NCBI RefSeq assembly: GCF_003856975.1
Contig: NZ_CP033107.1
Location: forward strand, 682,001-746,000
DNA: 64,000 nucleotides
Direction of reading: 5' to 3'
Source: Plantibacter sp. PA-3-X8
GTDB taxonomy: Bacteria > Actinomycetota > Actinomycetes > Actinomycetales > Microbacteriaceae
Part shown: piece by piece, positions 43,547-53,653 of the stretch
Position numbering within the stretch: the stretch's first letter is position 1
Layout of the letters: the number at the start of each line of letters is the position of its first letter
The notes under the pieces: generated by a model
Database searches by the model: none
What the model saw: only the letters and a program-made list of their open reading frames with translations
What the model was told of the DNA's origin: nothing
Position numbers and translations under genes: made by a program

Positions 43547-46500
43547 AGGCACTGAGCTCGGCCACGCCCTCCGGCGTGACCGGCAGGTACTCGGTGAGCG
43601 CGGGGGAGTGCACGAGGTACGCCGCCCACTGGGCGCGGGAGATCCCGACGTTCAGTCGGTTCTTCATCAAGAGGAACGACATGCCCCGCGGGACGTCGGC
43701 AGGGGAGGACGCGGCCAGCGACACGATCGCGATGACGGCCTCCTGACCCTGGAACTTGTCGACGGTCCCGACGCGCACCCCGTCGAACCCGGCCGCGTCG
43801 AGCGTCGCTCGGACGACGGCGACGTGGGCGTTGTAGGGACAGACGACGATGATGTCGGCCTCGCCCACCGGGTCGTCGATGCGGCCGGCATCCGGATCGG
43901 TCCAGCGGAGCCCGATGCTCGACCGGACGAGCTCGGCGACGCGGTCGGCCTCCTCCTGCGAACTCGTCGCGTTTCCGACGTGGTGGACCGGGACGACGTG
44001 CAGTCCCGGCGCACGACCCTCCAGACGCCGCTTCGTCGTGGCCGCTGCTGAGCGCAGCTCGCCGCCGTACGACAACCGCGAGACCGGCTCGGTGACCGCG
44101 GCATCCATCCGCCAGGTCTCGTGGAGAAAGTAGCCGAGTTCCGGAGGGAGGACGTCGCGACCGTCGGCCACGAATCCGAGGGCCGAGGTGTCGATCGGTT
44201 CGGGATGCGTCCCCTGGCTCACCTGCGGCAGCTGCTGCGGGTCGCCCAGGAGCAGGAGGTTCCGCGCGGCGACGCTCGCCGCGATCGTGTAGGCGAGCGA
44301 GAACTGACCGGCTTCGTCGACGACGAGCAGGTCGAGCGACCTCCGGTCGAACCGGTTGGGATTGCTGAAGTCCCAGGCCGTCCCGCCGATGACGAAGCCG
44401 CCGGTCTGCTCGGCCATGAACGCGCCATGACCATTGGCCGGGAGGACCGTGTAGCCGCGCTCAGCATCCGGGTCGGCACCGGATCGTAGGGTCTTCGCCA
44501 CGAGCGCGGGGGAGAGCCCCGCCTTCACCACACGCTCGAGGAGGTTCTCGACGACGTCGTGCGACTGCGCCACGACCCCGATCCGCCAGCCGTGCTGCTG
44601 CACGAGGGCCGTGATGACGTGCGAGGCGACGTAGGTCTTGCCGGTTCCGGGCGGCCCCTGGACGGCGAGCGCCGAGTCGTCGAGGTCGAGCAACGCGGCG
44701 GTCACGTCCTCGATCGTCCGCCCGTCTCCGCGGTGGGGGAGCGGCTCACCCGAGCTCGTGCGGGGCGGCCGTCGCCGCAGGATGTCGACGACGCCGTCGT
44801 CCGGCCACCCTGGAGAGGCGTCGAGGACCGCTTGCCCCCACTCGGCGATCGCGTCGACCTGTGTTCCGGGTCGCGGGGGAGGAGACGGCGTGAGCGCGAC
44901 CGGCAGCTCCGTGTAGGGCTCACGATCCGTCTTGAGCGTCTCCTGGATGAGCAGGGAGTCGTCGTCGACCTCGAGGACCGTGATCTGCCCCGCCGGTCGC
45001 GAGCCGGGCTCGGCGCGGGGGAGCGTGTACGGTCCCGGGTGGTCGTAGACCGCGAACGGGTCGGCGCCGACCTTCACACTGCTGCCGGGAGCCCATCGGC
45101 CGCGGAGTCGGACGTGACGGCGGTCGCTGCGCTGCCGTCCCTCGCGGAACCAGTCGCGCTCGACGATTCCCGAGGTGACGGTGAAGACGTTCCGGGTGTC
45201 CTCCCATTCGTCGCGCGCGGCGATGAGTCGGGAGAAGTGCTCCTGCCAGAACGATTTGTGCTCACGCCGGTGGTAGTCGATGGCGGCCGCCGCGAGCGCA
45301 TACGCGGTGGCGTCGTCGGAGCGTTCGGGGTCGAGGGGGTCTCCGGCCAACGCCGTCAGCGCGTCGTGGAGCGGCGTCGGTTCGTCCACCAGGGGCTCAG
45401 GTGCGTCGGTGACGAAGGTGCCCGGCAGCACGCCCCGTTCCGCACCGAGGTCGAGCAACCAGTTCCGCAGCCGACGGGTCGACTCGCAGTCGTACGCGTT
45501 GTACTCGGCGATCTCGGCGAGCTTCCGTTCGCCTTCGGCGACGAGCTCCGGGTCGCCGCTCCGACTCAGCTCGCGCGCCTCCGCGTAGGCGGTGATGGAT
45601 GCCGCGGCGTCGGTGACGTCGCTGTCGCGGTGGTCCTCACCCATGTAGAGCGGCTCGAGCTTCTTGATCGAGTACGACCGCGATCCGACACGCACCGTCT
45701 TGCGGACGAACGGGTAGAGGTCGAACAGCACGGCCTCGCGGAGGAGGTCGTCGATCGTGTCCTCCCCGACCCCGTGCCGGGCGGCCAGCGAGAGCAGGTG
45801 CGTCCGCTCGTAGGCGGCGTAGTGGTACACGTGCATGCCCGGGAACTCGGCACGGCGGGCGGTGAGGTAGGCGAGGAAGTCGATCAGGGCCGTGCGCTCC
45901 TCATGGAAGTCGTGCGCCCACCAGGATCGGAACCGGCCGTCGGTGTCGACCAGGCCGAACAGGTAGTCGATGCCCCACCTCGTGCGGTCGCCCCGTCGGG
46001 CGTCGCCCGGCTCGCCCTCGGTGTACAGCGGGTCGCCCTCGAAATCGAAGAAGACGTCGCCCGGATCGGGTTGCGGCAGGAGCCCGAGCGCCGCGGCGTC
46101 GTGCACGCGGAACGCCGGCACGCCGGCGGCGGGTGACGGCTCGAGCTGCAGGTGCGCCTGCTCGCGCAGCGCAGCGAGCGTGCTCTCGGCGATGCCGTCG
46201 ACCGTCCCGCCGGCGCCACCCGACGGCCCGTGCGGCCCTGGTCGCTCGGTCGACCCGGTGAGCGTGAGCGACGCCAGATCGTCGATCGTGGCGATGCCGG
46301 CCGCCAGCAGGCGGTCGCGCTGCGTCAACCGGAGCCCGGCCACCAGCAGGACGTCGCGTGAGGCTGTGATCTCGGCGTCGCACCACGCGCATCGTCCGCA
46401 GACGCTGTAGCGCTGATCGCCCCAGGCCACCGGGGCGTCGGCTTCGAGCCGTTCGGCGACGATCCGCAGCAGGCGCGCACGGCGGCGACGGTACACCGGC

Positions 46501-47054
46501 AGGATGTCGGCCACCGCGTGGGTGCTGACGGTGCCGTCTCCCAGGATGAGGTCGACGTCGTCGTCGACCGGGATCCCGGCCGTCTCCAGCTGCTCCACGT
46601 AGGCGGCGAGCTGGAGGAGGGCGGTCACCTTCGGTGAGCGCGCGAGTTTGGTGTCCTGCACGCGATACCGGCCGTCGGGCCGGCGCACGATGAAGTCGGC
46701 GAAGCCGATGAACGATCCGTCGAAGAACGCGGCCTGGAAGACGACCGGGGCTCCGTCGCGGAACGCCGTGATCGTCGACTCGACGGCTGCGGCGAGCGCC
46801 ACCGCGTCTCGGACGTCGGGGCGGTCGAGCTCGACGACGCCGGTGCCGAACTCGGCGCGGTACGACTCGAGGACGCGCAGCTCGTGCTGGTCGCCGAGCT
46901 TGGAGGTGCGCATCAGCATCTCGTCCTCGGGCTCGACGATCGGTTCGATCCGACCGAGCTTCGCGTCGACCGTGCGCAGGAAGGCGAACTCGCAGTAGGA
47001 GGCGTTGGAGAGGTCGCTGGCGCTCGTGATGGCGGAACCGTCGAGGAGGAACAT
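43521..47054 (-). CDS. TM0106 family RecB-like nuclease fused to superfamily 1 helicase
   Basis: An 1177-residue protein. The N-terminal third is a RecB-like (PD-D/ExK) nuclease region with ADFIVRRPDGRY and VQDTKLA, and a Cys cluster in VCGRCAWCD that may hold an iron-sulfur cluster. An RNase H/RecB-like middle part has VFFDFEGDPLY and NAYDCESTRRL. The C-terminal third is a Dna2/Upf1-type helicase: Walker A GPPGTGKTY, Walker B VVDEAGQF, motif III GDPQQLPQV and motif V TVDKFQGQE. It probably acts in DNA repair or recombination. The tail overlaps the convergent oxidoreductase gene by 26 bp. Confidence 0.9.
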   Translation of the reverse strand: MFLLDGSAITSASDLSNASYCEFAFLRTVDAKLGRIEPIVEPEDEMLMRTSKLGDQHELRVLESYRAEFGTGVVELDRPDVRDAVALAAAVESTITAFRDGAPVVFQAAFFDGSFIGFADFIVRRPDGRYRVQDTKLARSPKVTALLQLAAYVEQLETAGIPVDDDVDLILGDGTVSTHAVADILPVYRRRRARLLRIVAERLEADAPVAWGDQRYSVCGRCAWCDAEITASRDVLLVAGLRLTQRDRLLAAGIATIDDLASLTLTGSTERPGPHGPSGGAGGTVDGIAESTLAALREQAHLQLEPSPAAGVPAFRVHDAAALGLLPQPDPGDVFFDFEGDPLYTEGEPGDARRGDRTRWGIDYLFGLVDTDGRFRSWWAHDFHEERTALIDFLAYLTARRAEFPGMHVYHYAAYERTHLLSLAARHGVGEDTIDDLLREAVLFDLYPFVRKTVRVGSRSYSIKKLEPLYMGEDHRDSDVTDAAASITAYAEARELSRSGDPELVAEGERKLAEIAEYNAYDCESTRRLRNWLLDLGAERGVLPGTFVTDAPEPLVDEPTPLHDALTALAGDPLDPERSDDATAYALAAAAIDYHRREHKSFWQEHFSRLIAARDEWEDTRNVFTVTSGIVERDWFREGRQRSDRRHVRLRGRWAPGSSVKVGADPFAVYDHPGPYTLPRAEPGSRPAGQITVLEVDDDSLLIQETLKTDREPYTELPVALTPSPPPRPGTQVDAIAEWGQAVLDASPGWPDDGVVDILRRRPPRTSSGEPLPHRGDGRTIEDVTAALLDLDDSALAVQGPPGTGKTYVASHVITALVQQHGWRIGVVAQSHDVVENLLERVVKAGLSPALVAKTLRSGADPDAERGYTVLPANGHGAFMAEQTGGFVIGGTAWDFSNPNRFDRRSLDLLVVDEAGQFSLAYTIAASVAARNLLLLGDPQQLPQVSQGTHPEPIDTSALGFVADGRDVLPPELGYFLHETWRMDAAVTEPVSRLSYGGELRSAAATTKRRLEGRAPGLHVVPVHHVGNATSSQEEADRVAELVRSSIGLRWTDPDAGRIDDPVGEADIIVVCPYNAHVAVVRATLDAAGFDGVRVGTVDKFQGQEAVIAIVSLAASSPADVPRGMSFLLMKNRLNVGISRAQWAAYLVHSPALTEYLPVTPEGVAELSAFIRLVDGH

Positions 47055-47268
47055 CGGTGCGGTGGGTGCCTTTCGAGACGACTACTGCGGGGGCTGGTCC
47101 GCCTCCGATCGCTGTCAGTCTGGCACGCACCACCGACCACGGCGCCGCCGCGGGACGCAGGCTGTCGTCAGCCGAGGGGGAGCCGTCTGTGGAGCGGCGT
47201 CGGGCGTCCTCGATCCCGCGTCCCCTAGCCTGGACAGCGACCACGACGCCACGGGACAGGAGCGCATG

Positions 47269-47661
47269 ATGACCACCACGATCCAGGTCGTCGCGGGTGT
47301 CGCCTCACAGGACGACACCGTGCTCGCATGTCGGCGGGCACCCGGGCGGGCGTCCGGTGGACTGTGGGAGTTCCCCGGCGGCAAGGTCGAGCCCGGCGAG
47401 CAACCGCAGGACGCGCTGGCTCGTGAGCTGCGCGAGGAGCTCGACGCCGACGTCGCTGTGGGGGCGCTGCTGGACCGCTCCACCGTCACCGTGGGCGAGC
47501 TCGTCATCGACCTCGCCTGCTACGAGGTCGTCTTCCGAGGGGCACCCCCGGTCCACAGCACGGACCATGACGAACTGCGCTGGGTCACCCGCGAACAGCT
47601 CCTCGGACTGGACTGGGCGACCCCCGACCTCCCGATGGTCAGGCGACTCACCGCGAGCTGA
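47269..47661 (+). CDS. Nudix hydrolase (MutT/8-oxo-dGTP diphosphatase-like)
   Basis: A 130-residue MutT-type protein with a full Nudix box starting GGKVEPGEQPQDALAREL and ending REELDAD. The preceding GRASGGLWEFPGGK is typical of enzymes that clean 8-oxo-dGTP. Two ATGs are adjacent (47266 and 47269); the AGGAG site at 47258-47262 is better placed for the second. It is divergent from the large helicase gene. Confidence 0.9.
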   Translation: MTTTIQVVAGVASQDDTVLACRRAPGRASGGLWEFPGGKVEPGEQPQDALARELREELDADVAVGALLDRSTVTVGELVIDLACYEVVFRGAPPVHSTDHDELRWVTREQLLGLDWATPDLPMVRRLTAS

Positions 47662-47679
47662 CCCCGGAGACGCGGCGTG

Positions 47680-48555
47680 TCAGTCGGCCGCGTGGAGCGG
47701 AATGCGCGCGAGCGTGCGTCCACTGAGCACGAGATCGTCGTTGGTCGAGGTGATCGCCAGCTCGGTGACCGTCCACTCGAACAGGGTGACGTCGCGCCAA
47801 CGCTCGAGGAATGCGGCGAGCGCCGCGGTCTCGGCAGCGTCGAGCTCATCGCGGAAGTGGTGCAGGCCCACCCCGACGAGCGGTGATGGACGCCCACCGA
47901 CGGCCCGCTGGATGGGGCCGAAGGCGTCCGCGATGGCGGGGAGGTAACAGCGTCCGCGGTTGAAGCCGCCGATGACGGGGCCCGCCAGCCTGACCCGGAA
48001 GGGCGTGAACGCGCCGACGCTCGTCCGCAGCCCGTCGAGGAACCCGGAGTCCGCATCGATGGAGGAGAGCGTCGCGTGCAAGCGGTGGGCGCGTCGGAGC
48101 TCGATGCCTCGTGCGAGTTTGGGGGCGAAGGGTGCCGAGGCGAGATCGGCCTCGTAGCTCAGGAAGATCGGATCGACGAACAGTCGTTCGATCGGGACGG
48201 GGACGACGACCGCCAGGCGCGCCTCGGCGTACCGCCCGCCACGGTAGACGCCGTCAGGACTCGCCGCGAGCGCGAGCGGGTGGTCGGCGTCGATCAGGGG
48301 GAGCTGGGCGTACCGGTAGCGCTCGTCGAAGGTCAGGGCCTCACCTGGTCGGAAGGTGGAGCGGACGACGTCCCAGCTGCGGAGGGCGTCGTGCGAGTGC
48401 GACGACGTGTCCGCAGCGCTCGAGGCTGTTTCGGGGACATCGACCTCGAACGCCCGGTCGGCGGATCCACCGGTCACCGTCCGGATCAGACCCGTCGCGA
48501 CGCCGGTCGGCAGCGCGCCGATCGTGTTTCCGGTCGCACCGGCGGGAGAAGGCAT
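47680..48555 (-). CDS. Conserved hypothetical protein, possibly 2H phosphoesterase-like
   Basis: A 291-residue soluble protein I do not recognise with certainty. Visible segments are RAHRLHATLSSIDAD near residue 155 and LVGVGLHHFRDELD near 232. An HxTL motif and a later His-rich strand are compatible with the 2H (LigT-like) phosphoesterase fold, but the second motif does not match HxT/S well. There is no signal peptide or membrane segment. ATG at 48555 has TAACCT exactly 6 nt upstream and no ribosome site, suggesting a leaderless message. Confidence 0.6.
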   Translation of the reverse strand: MPSPAGATGNTIGALPTGVATGLIRTVTGGSADRAFEVDVPETASSAADTSSHSHDALRSWDVVRSTFRPGEALTFDERYRYAQLPLIDADHPLALAASPDGVYRGGRYAEARLAVVVPVPIERLFVDPIFLSYEADLASAPFAPKLARGIELRRAHRLHATLSSIDADSGFLDGLRTSVGAFTPFRVRLAGPVIGGFNRGRCYLPAIADAFGPIQRAVGGRPSPLVGVGLHHFRDELDAAETAALAAFLERWRDVTLFEWTVTELAITSTNDDLVLSGRTLARIPLHAAD

Positions 48556-48664
48556 GTCGTGAGGTTAGTGGAGCCGTCAGCCCAGCGCGTCGGGGACACC
48601 CCGAATTCGGGCGATCGACCCAATTAGCGGCGAGGTCGACCAGAACGCCGACACCAGCGGCCGA

Positions 48665-49498
48665 TCAGTGCGCCTTGCCGGCCTTCCAGTAGCCACAGAA
48701 CATGACACGGTCCTTCGGCATGCCACCACGGACCCAGAGCCGACGCACGTTCGCGGCCAGGGACTGCTCTCCGACGACCCATCCGTAGCACGGGCTGGGC
48801 GGCACGCCGAGGGCCGTCGCGGCCGCCAGCGCCGCTCGTCCAGGGATGTCGTGCGGATCCTCTCGGACCACCCATCGCAGCTCGACCCCGTCCGGGACTC
48901 GCACGTCCTGCGCGTCGGCGGCGGAGGGGATCTCGACGATCGCCGTCCCGACGGTCGACGCCGGAAGCGAGGTCAGGATGCCTGCGACGGCGGGGAGTCC
49001 GGTCTCGTCCGCGACCAGCAGCACCCGGTCGACGTCGGCCGGGAGGTTGAACATGCGCCCCTCGTCCAGCAGTGCCACCGCATCGCCCACCTCGCATGAC
49101 TGGGCCCAGCTCGCCGCAGGCCCCGCAGTCCCCTCGGCGGCCGACCCGTGGATGACGAAGTCGACGTCCAGCTCCGGCCCGTCGGGCCCGTCGCGCCGGA
49201 AATCCCGCACCGTGTAGTTCCGGAGCACCGGTCGCACGGACTTGGAGATCGCGAGGTACTTGGCGTAGGCCAGCATGTCGAGCTTGGTCGGCAGCCGCTC
49301 GAGCCCGCCCTCGGAGACCGGGATGAAGAACCGGAACCACTGGTCGTAACCGAGGAACGTGAAGTCGGCGATGTCACCGCCACCGAGGGTGACCCTGGCG
49401 ATGTTCGGCGAGATACGCGAGCGGCGGACGACCCGCAGCGTGAGGAGTGTCGCCGCCTCGGGTTTGATGCGCGCCGTCTCGGCATTCGTGCGAGCCAC
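48665..49498 (-). CDS. Siderophore-interacting protein (NAD(P)H ferric reductase family)
   Basis: A 277-residue flavoprotein of the SIP/ViuB family. The FAD site appears in VLRNYTVRDF, and the C-terminal domain has LLVADETGLPAVAGIL and CYGWVVGEQS. It releases iron from imported siderophores by reduction. GTG at 49498 has a strong GGAGGAAGG upstream. A DtxR/IdeR-like iron box lies 38-55 bases before the start, so repression by iron is likely. It follows an MFS transporter on the same strand. Confidence 0.92.
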   Translation of the reverse strand: MARTNAETARIKPEAATLLTLRVVRRSRISPNIARVTLGGGDIADFTFLGYDQWFRFFIPVSEGGLERLPTKLDMLAYAKYLAISKSVRPVLRNYTVRDFRRDGPDGPELDVDFVIHGSAAEGTAGPAASWAQSCEVGDAVALLDEGRMFNLPADVDRVLLVADETGLPAVAGILTSLPASTVGTAIVEIPSAADAQDVRVPDGVELRWVVREDPHDIPGRAALAAATALGVPPSPCYGWVVGEQSLAANVRRLWVRGGMPKDRVMFCGYWKAGKAH

Positions 49499-49535
49499 TC
49501 GAGCCCCTTCCTCCGGCGGCTCCGGCGGCCGCGAC

Positions 49536-49553
49536 TGAGGCTACCCTAACTCA
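49536..49553. promoter_or_regulatory. DtxR/IdeR-like iron box
   Basis: TGAGGCTACCCTAACTCA matches the DtxR/IdeR consensus type (TTAGGTTAGSCTAACCTAA) at about 13 of 19 positions by eye. It is placed between the MFS gene and the siderophore-interacting protein gene, where it would control the latter. Confidence 0.6.
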
Positions 49554-49561
49554 GGTCACCC

Positions 49562-51040
49562 TTACTTGGAGGATTCGGGTGCGACGGCGTTGACCTTCCG
49601 CGAACGGGTGTCGAGCAGCGCGAAGACGAGCGCCACGACGACGAAGCCGATCGTCACGAGGGTGCTGTTGCGGTACGCGTCGTGATAGACGTCGAGCGAG
49701 GCGCCCGACGCATCGCCGCCGTTCTCCGAGTACACGGTCGCGTAGAAGGTGGCCGTCGCGGCGGCGAGCCCGACCGCGGTGCCGATGCGCTGGCCGAGCT
49801 GACCGATCGATCCGGCGACACCACCGGAGGCCACGGGGATGTCCGCGAGCATCAGCGTCTGGTTGGGAGAGATCACCGCGCCGCCGCCGATGCCGGCCAG
49901 GAGCATCGCGGCACCCATCGCGTACGGCGTGATCTCCGGGGGCGTGATGAACGCGAGGAGCGAGTTGAGACTGAACCCCACCACGACCAGTACGAGCCCA
50001 CCGACGACCAGGGGGCGTCCGAGGCGGTCGACGACCCGCCCGCTCAACCACGAGCTGACGGCCGAGGCGAGGGCGAAGGGGATCGTGATCATGCCCGCGA
50101 AGACCGGCTCGAGCCCGAGCCCCTGCTGCACGAACAGCGTGAGCGTGAGGAAGGTGGCCGGCATCGCCGCGAAGTACGTCGTGGAGATCAGGACGCCGTT
50201 GCGGTAGCTGCCGAGCTTGAACAGGGAGAAGTCGACGACGGGTGTCTTCCCGGCGCGTTGGTAGCGACCCTCCCACCAGGCGAAGAGGCCGGCGAAGACG
50301 GCGAACGCGACCAGCAACCACCAACGCGCCGGGTCGTCGCCCGGGGAACCGGTCGTCAGGACGAACGGCAGCATGAGCGACAGCACGGCGAGACCGAGGA
50401 ACACGATGCCCACCGGGTCGAGCGATCCGGCACCCGCCTCGTGCGGCTGCTGCTTGGGCAGCAATCGGGCGGCGATCGGCAACAGAATGATCGCGAGCGG
50501 GACGTTCATCCAGAAGAGCAGGCGCCAGCCGTCCTCCGGGCCGCCGATGGCGATGAGCAGACCGCCGAGCGTCGGTCCGAACGCCGTCGAGAGGCCGATG
50601 ATGGCTCCGAAGAGCCCGAAGGCGCGGCCGCGCTCCTTCCCCACGAACAACTGCTGGATGAGCCCGATGACCTGCGGCATCAGCAGACCCGCGGCGATGC
50701 CCTGGAGGATCCGCCCGCCGATGAGGATGCCGACGCTCGGTGCGACGGCGCACGCGAGACTGGCCGCCCCGAACACGCTCAGGCCGATCATGAACATGCG
50801 ACGCCGCGAGTGCAGGTCGCCGTAACGCCCGGCGGGCACGAGGATGAGACCGAAGGCCAGGGCGTACCCGGCGACGATCAGCTGCAGGGCGGTCGGGCCG
50901 GCGTCGAGCGCCTGCTCGATCGACGGCAGTCCGACATTGACCTTCGAGAGGTCGAGGATCGTGAGGGCGGCGACCGACACGCAGATGGCGAACGCGCGCC
51001 ACTTCGTCCGGTCGTCGGGGGCGGTTCGCTCGTCAGTCAT
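49562..51040 (-). CDS. MFS multidrug/siderophore-type exporter (DHA2, 14-helix)
   Basis: A 492-residue major facilitator with about 14 hydrophobic helices. Motif A appears as LVPAGRYGDLHSRRRMF, motif C region as FGPTLGGLLIA, and GRILQGIAAGLLMPQ is typical of the EmrB/QacA group. It should export drugs or, given the neighbour, perhaps a siderophore; the latter is inference. The gap to the siderophore-interacting protein gene is 63 bases and contains the iron box, so that gene may also have its own promoter. TAGGCT lies 7 nt before the ATG at 51040. Confidence 0.9.
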   Translation of the reverse strand: MTDERTAPDDRTKWRAFAICVSVAALTILDLSKVNVGLPSIEQALDAGPTALQLIVAGYALAFGLILVPAGRYGDLHSRRRMFMIGLSVFGAASLACAVAPSVGILIGGRILQGIAAGLLMPQVIGLIQQLFVGKERGRAFGLFGAIIGLSTAFGPTLGGLLIAIGGPEDGWRLLFWMNVPLAIILLPIAARLLPKQQPHEAGAGSLDPVGIVFLGLAVLSLMLPFVLTTGSPGDDPARWWLLVAFAVFAGLFAWWEGRYQRAGKTPVVDFSLFKLGSYRNGVLISTTYFAAMPATFLTLTLFVQQGLGLEPVFAGMITIPFALASAVSSWLSGRVVDRLGRPLVVGGLVLVVVGFSLNSLLAFITPPEITPYAMGAAMLLAGIGGGAVISPNQTLMLADIPVASGGVAGSIGQLGQRIGTAVGLAAATATFYATVYSENGGDASGASLDVYHDAYRNSTLVTIGFVVVALVFALLDTRSRKVNAVAPESSK

Positions 51041-51176
51041 CCTGGCCAGCCTAGGCCCGCGTCAACCCGGGCCACGCCGGCTTGACGGGCACGGATCCGC
51101 CGTCCTGTGCAGCATCTTCACCCTCAGAACCGGCTCAGACGATGACGGGGCAGCCGTCACGGGCTACGCTCGGAAG

Positions 51177-51812
51177 ATGCATATGGATGCCCCTCGCGGG
51201 CTGCAAGACCCCGACGAACTGGCCGAACGACACCGCATGCTGGCCGAGTCGCCGGCACTCGCGCCGCTGCGCGACTGGTCGGACGCGATGATGACCCGCC
51301 GAGGACGGCGGCAGGCGGACCTCGTCCTCCCGCTCGTCGACCCGGCCGATGCGGCCGTCAACGCGAAGACACTGATCCTCCTCGACGCCCCGGGGACCCT
51401 GGCCCCCGACAGCCTCGACGCCCCGGGATCCGGCTTCGCCTCGGTCGACAACGACGACCCGATCGCCGAGAGCCTCTGGAATCTGCGGAACGACATCGGC
51501 TTCGACGACGTCATGGTGTGGAACATCGTCCCGTGGTACCTGAGCGCCGGGCGGAAGAAGCCGAACGCGCCCGAGGTCGCTCAGGGAGCGATGGAACTGC
51601 GTGCCCTCCTGCCCCTCCTCAAGAACCTGCGCGTCGTCGTCCTCTGCGGACCCCACGCCCAGGACGGTTGGTGGAAGCACGTCGAGCCCCTGCTCGGCAA
51701 CACCTACAGCGCCTTCAACGCTCCGCACCCCTCGCCGTTGTCCCTGAAGCAGCCGGGTCGTCGTGAGGAGATCGAGAAGGTCTTCGCCCGCGCCAAACAG
51801 GTCGCCGGCTGA
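51177..51812 (+). CDS. Uracil-DNA glycosylase-like protein
   Basis: A 211-residue protein of the uracil-DNA glycosylase fold. VMVWNIVPWYLS fits the region that holds the water-activating residue in the superfamily, and FNAPHPSPLS fits the DNA-binding HPSPL motif. LVLPLVDPADAAVNAKTLIL forms the first strands. The active site differs from E. coli Ung, so the substrate is not certain. ATG at 51177 has TACGCT exactly 6 nt upstream and ATGACG 17 bases further (51142-51147), a good leaderless promoter. Confidence 0.75.
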   Translation: MHMDAPRGLQDPDELAERHRMLAESPALAPLRDWSDAMMTRRGRRQADLVLPLVDPADAAVNAKTLILLDAPGTLAPDSLDAPGSGFASVDNDDPIAESLWNLRNDIGFDDVMVWNIVPWYLSAGRKKPNAPEVAQGAMELRALLPLLKNLRVVVLCGPHAQDGWWKHVEPLLGNTYSAFNAPHPSPLSLKQPGRREEIEKVFARAKQVAG

Positions 51813-51828
51813 TCACACACCCCGTTCC

Positions 51829-51861
51829 GCAACCCCCTCGCCCGTCGGGCGAGGGGGTTGC
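51829..51861. terminator. Strong hairpin terminator
   Basis: GCAACCCCCTCGCCC (51829-51843) pairs perfectly with GGGCGAGGGGGTTGC (51847-51861) across a 3-base loop, just after the glycosylase-like gene. Confidence 0.85.
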
Positions 51862-51910
51862 GTGCATCTGAGGCCTCGTTAGGGTCGATGGACGAGGAGA
51901 GGAGCATCAC

Positions 51911-52123
51911 ATGGACATCGGCACCATCGTCATCCTCGCCGCGCTCGTCCTCCTGGCGATCGCGGCCGTCTGGTACGTGTCACGGCGAGACCGCGCCGCG
52001 CGCTCGGCCGACGAACACCATTCGCACGACAACGACGCGGAGGTCGAGCGCGAACGCGCGAGAGGCCTGGCCGAAGGCACCGGCGGCGTTCCGCGCCGTG
52101 GTGGCGGCCCGATGGGCGTCTGA
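51911..52123 (+). CDS. Small single-span membrane protein
   Basis: A 70-residue protein with one N-terminal membrane helix (IVILAALVLLAIAAVWYVS) and a charged, His/Asp/Glu/Arg-rich cytoplasmic tail ending in a Gly-rich stretch. The ATG is preceded by GAGGAGAGGAG. It has its own terminators before and after, so it is a separate unit. I know of no function. Confidence 0.7.
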   Translation: MDIGTIVILAALVLLAIAAVWYVSRRDRAARSADEHHSHDNDAEVERERARGLAEGTGGVPRRGGGPMGV

Positions 52124-52139
52124 ACCCACGAGATCGCAG

Positions 52140-52174
52140 AAACGGTCGCCATCCGCAAAGGATGGCGACCGTTT
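52140..52174. terminator. Bidirectional hairpin terminator
   Basis: AAACGGTCGCCATCC (52140-52154) and its exact complement (52160-52174) enclose a GCAAA loop between the small membrane protein gene and the convergent catalase gene. Confidence 0.85.
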
Positions 52175-52195
52175 CCGCGTGTTCGGCGGTGAGCT

Positions 52196-53653
52196 CTAGA
52201 CGAGCGGCGGGAGGCCGGCTGCGACGCGCGCGCCCAGCGTGCCGTCGACGGCGGTCCAGTAGGCGATGACCCGCGCACGGAGCTCGGGGCGCGTCACCTT
52301 CGAGACGTGGCCGATGATGTTGCCGACGAGACGGTCGCGGGCGGCGTCGTCGAGCACCTCGCGCACGAGGGTCCCGGCCTGGCCGAAGTCGTCGTCCTCG
52401 GCGTGCAGCGTCGCGGCTGCCCGCACGAGCTCGCCGTCGGACTGCCAGCCGTTGGATTCAGCGGCACGCGCAGGGTCGGCGTGGGCGCCACCGACCGAGT
52501 TGGGTGCGTAGACCGGCGCGTCCGCGTCGTTGAAGGTGTAGCGCATGGCGCCTTCCTTCGAGTACGTGTGCACCGGCGCGTGCGGCGCGTTGACCGGCAG
52601 CTGTGCGTGGTTGGTGCCCACGCGGTAGCGGTGTGCGTCCGCGTAGCTGAAGATGCGGGCCAGGAGCATCTTGTCGGGGCTCGCAGCGATTCCGGGGACG
52701 AAGTTCGACGGCGCGAAGGTCGCCTGCTCGATCTGCGCGAAGTAGTTCTCCGGGTTGCGGTCGAGGGTCATCTTGCCGACCTCGATGAGCGGGTAGTCGC
52801 TGTGCGGCCAGACCTTGGTGAGGTCGAACGGGTTGAAGCGGTAGCCCGCGGCGTCGGCGTAGGGCATGACCTGCACGGAGAGCGTCCAGCTCGGGTGCTC
52901 CCCTCGCGTGATGGCCTCGGAGAGGTCGCGAATGTGGAAGTCGGCGTCCTCGCCGGCGATCTGGTCGGCCTGGTCCTGCGTGAGGATCTCGATGCCCTGG
53001 TCGGTCTTGAAGTGGTACTTCACCCAGAACCGCTCGCCTGCGGCGTTGACCCACTGGTAGGTGTGCGACCCGAAGCCGTCCATGTGGCGCCAGGAGCCCG
53101 GCAGACCGCGGTCGCCCATGAGCCAGGTGACCTGGTGCGCGCTCTCGGGGGAGAGCGTCCAGAAGTCCCACTGCATGTCGTGGTCGCGCAGGTGCGAGCC
53201 CGGGAGACGCTTCTGCGAGCGGATGAAGTCGGGGAACTTGATGCCGTCGCGGATGAAGAACACCGGCGTGTTGTTGCCGACGAGGTCGTAGTTGCCCTCG
53301 CTCGTGTAGAACTTCAGCGCGAAGCCACGGGGGTCGCGCCAGGTGTCGGGGCTGCCCTGCTCACCGGCGACGGTGGAGAAACGTGCGAGCATCTCGGTCT
53401 CGACGCCCGGCTGGAACAGCGCGGCGCGCGTGAACTGGGAGACGTCGCCGGTCGTGACGAACCGTCCGAACGCACCGCCGCCCTTGGCGTGCACGACGCG
53501 CTCCGGCACCCGTTCGCGGTTGAACTGCGCGAGCTTCTCGACCAGGTAGTGGTCGTGGAGCGCGATCGCTCCGTCGGCGCCGACGCTCTGCGAATGCTCG
53601 TCGCTCGCGACGGGTGCTCCGCTGTTGGTGGTGGTGTAGCTGGTCTCGGACAT
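52196..53653 (-). CDS. katA: Catalase (haem, small-subunit clade)
   Basis: A 485-residue monofunctional catalase. The catalytic His is in [12 protein letters not shown], the Asn in [11 protein letters not shown], and the haem-binding Tyr in [14 protein letters not shown]. The length of about 485 is that of small-subunit catalases. It removes hydrogen peroxide. It lies 115 bases downstream of a Fur-family regulator gene on the same strand, the common actinobacterial furA-catalase layout, and should be induced by peroxide. The gene symbol is used for the family. Confidence 0.95.
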   Translation of the reverse strand: MSETSYTTTNSGAPVASDEHSQSVGADGAIALHDHYLVEKLAQFNRERVPERVVHAKGGGAFGRFVTTGDVSQFTRAALFQPGVETEMLARFSTVAGEQGSPDTWRDPRGFALKFYTSEGNYDLVGNNTPVFFIRDGIKFPDFIRSQKRLPGSHLRDHDMQWDFWTLSPESAHQVTWLMGDRGLPGSWRHMDGFGSHTYQWVNAAGERFWVKYHFKTDQGIEILTQDQADQIAGEDADFHIRDLSEAITRGEHPSWTLSVQVMPYADAAGYRFNPFDLTKVWPHSDYPLIEVGKMTLDRNPENYFAQIEQATFAPSNFVPGIAASPDKMLLARIFSYADAHRYRVGTNHAQLPVNAPHAPVHTYSKEGAMRYTFNDADAPVYAPNSVGGAHADPARAAESNGWQSDGELVRAAATLHAEDDDFGQAGTLVREVLDDAARDRLVGNIIGHVSKVTRPELRARVIAYWTAVDGTLGARVAAGLPPLV

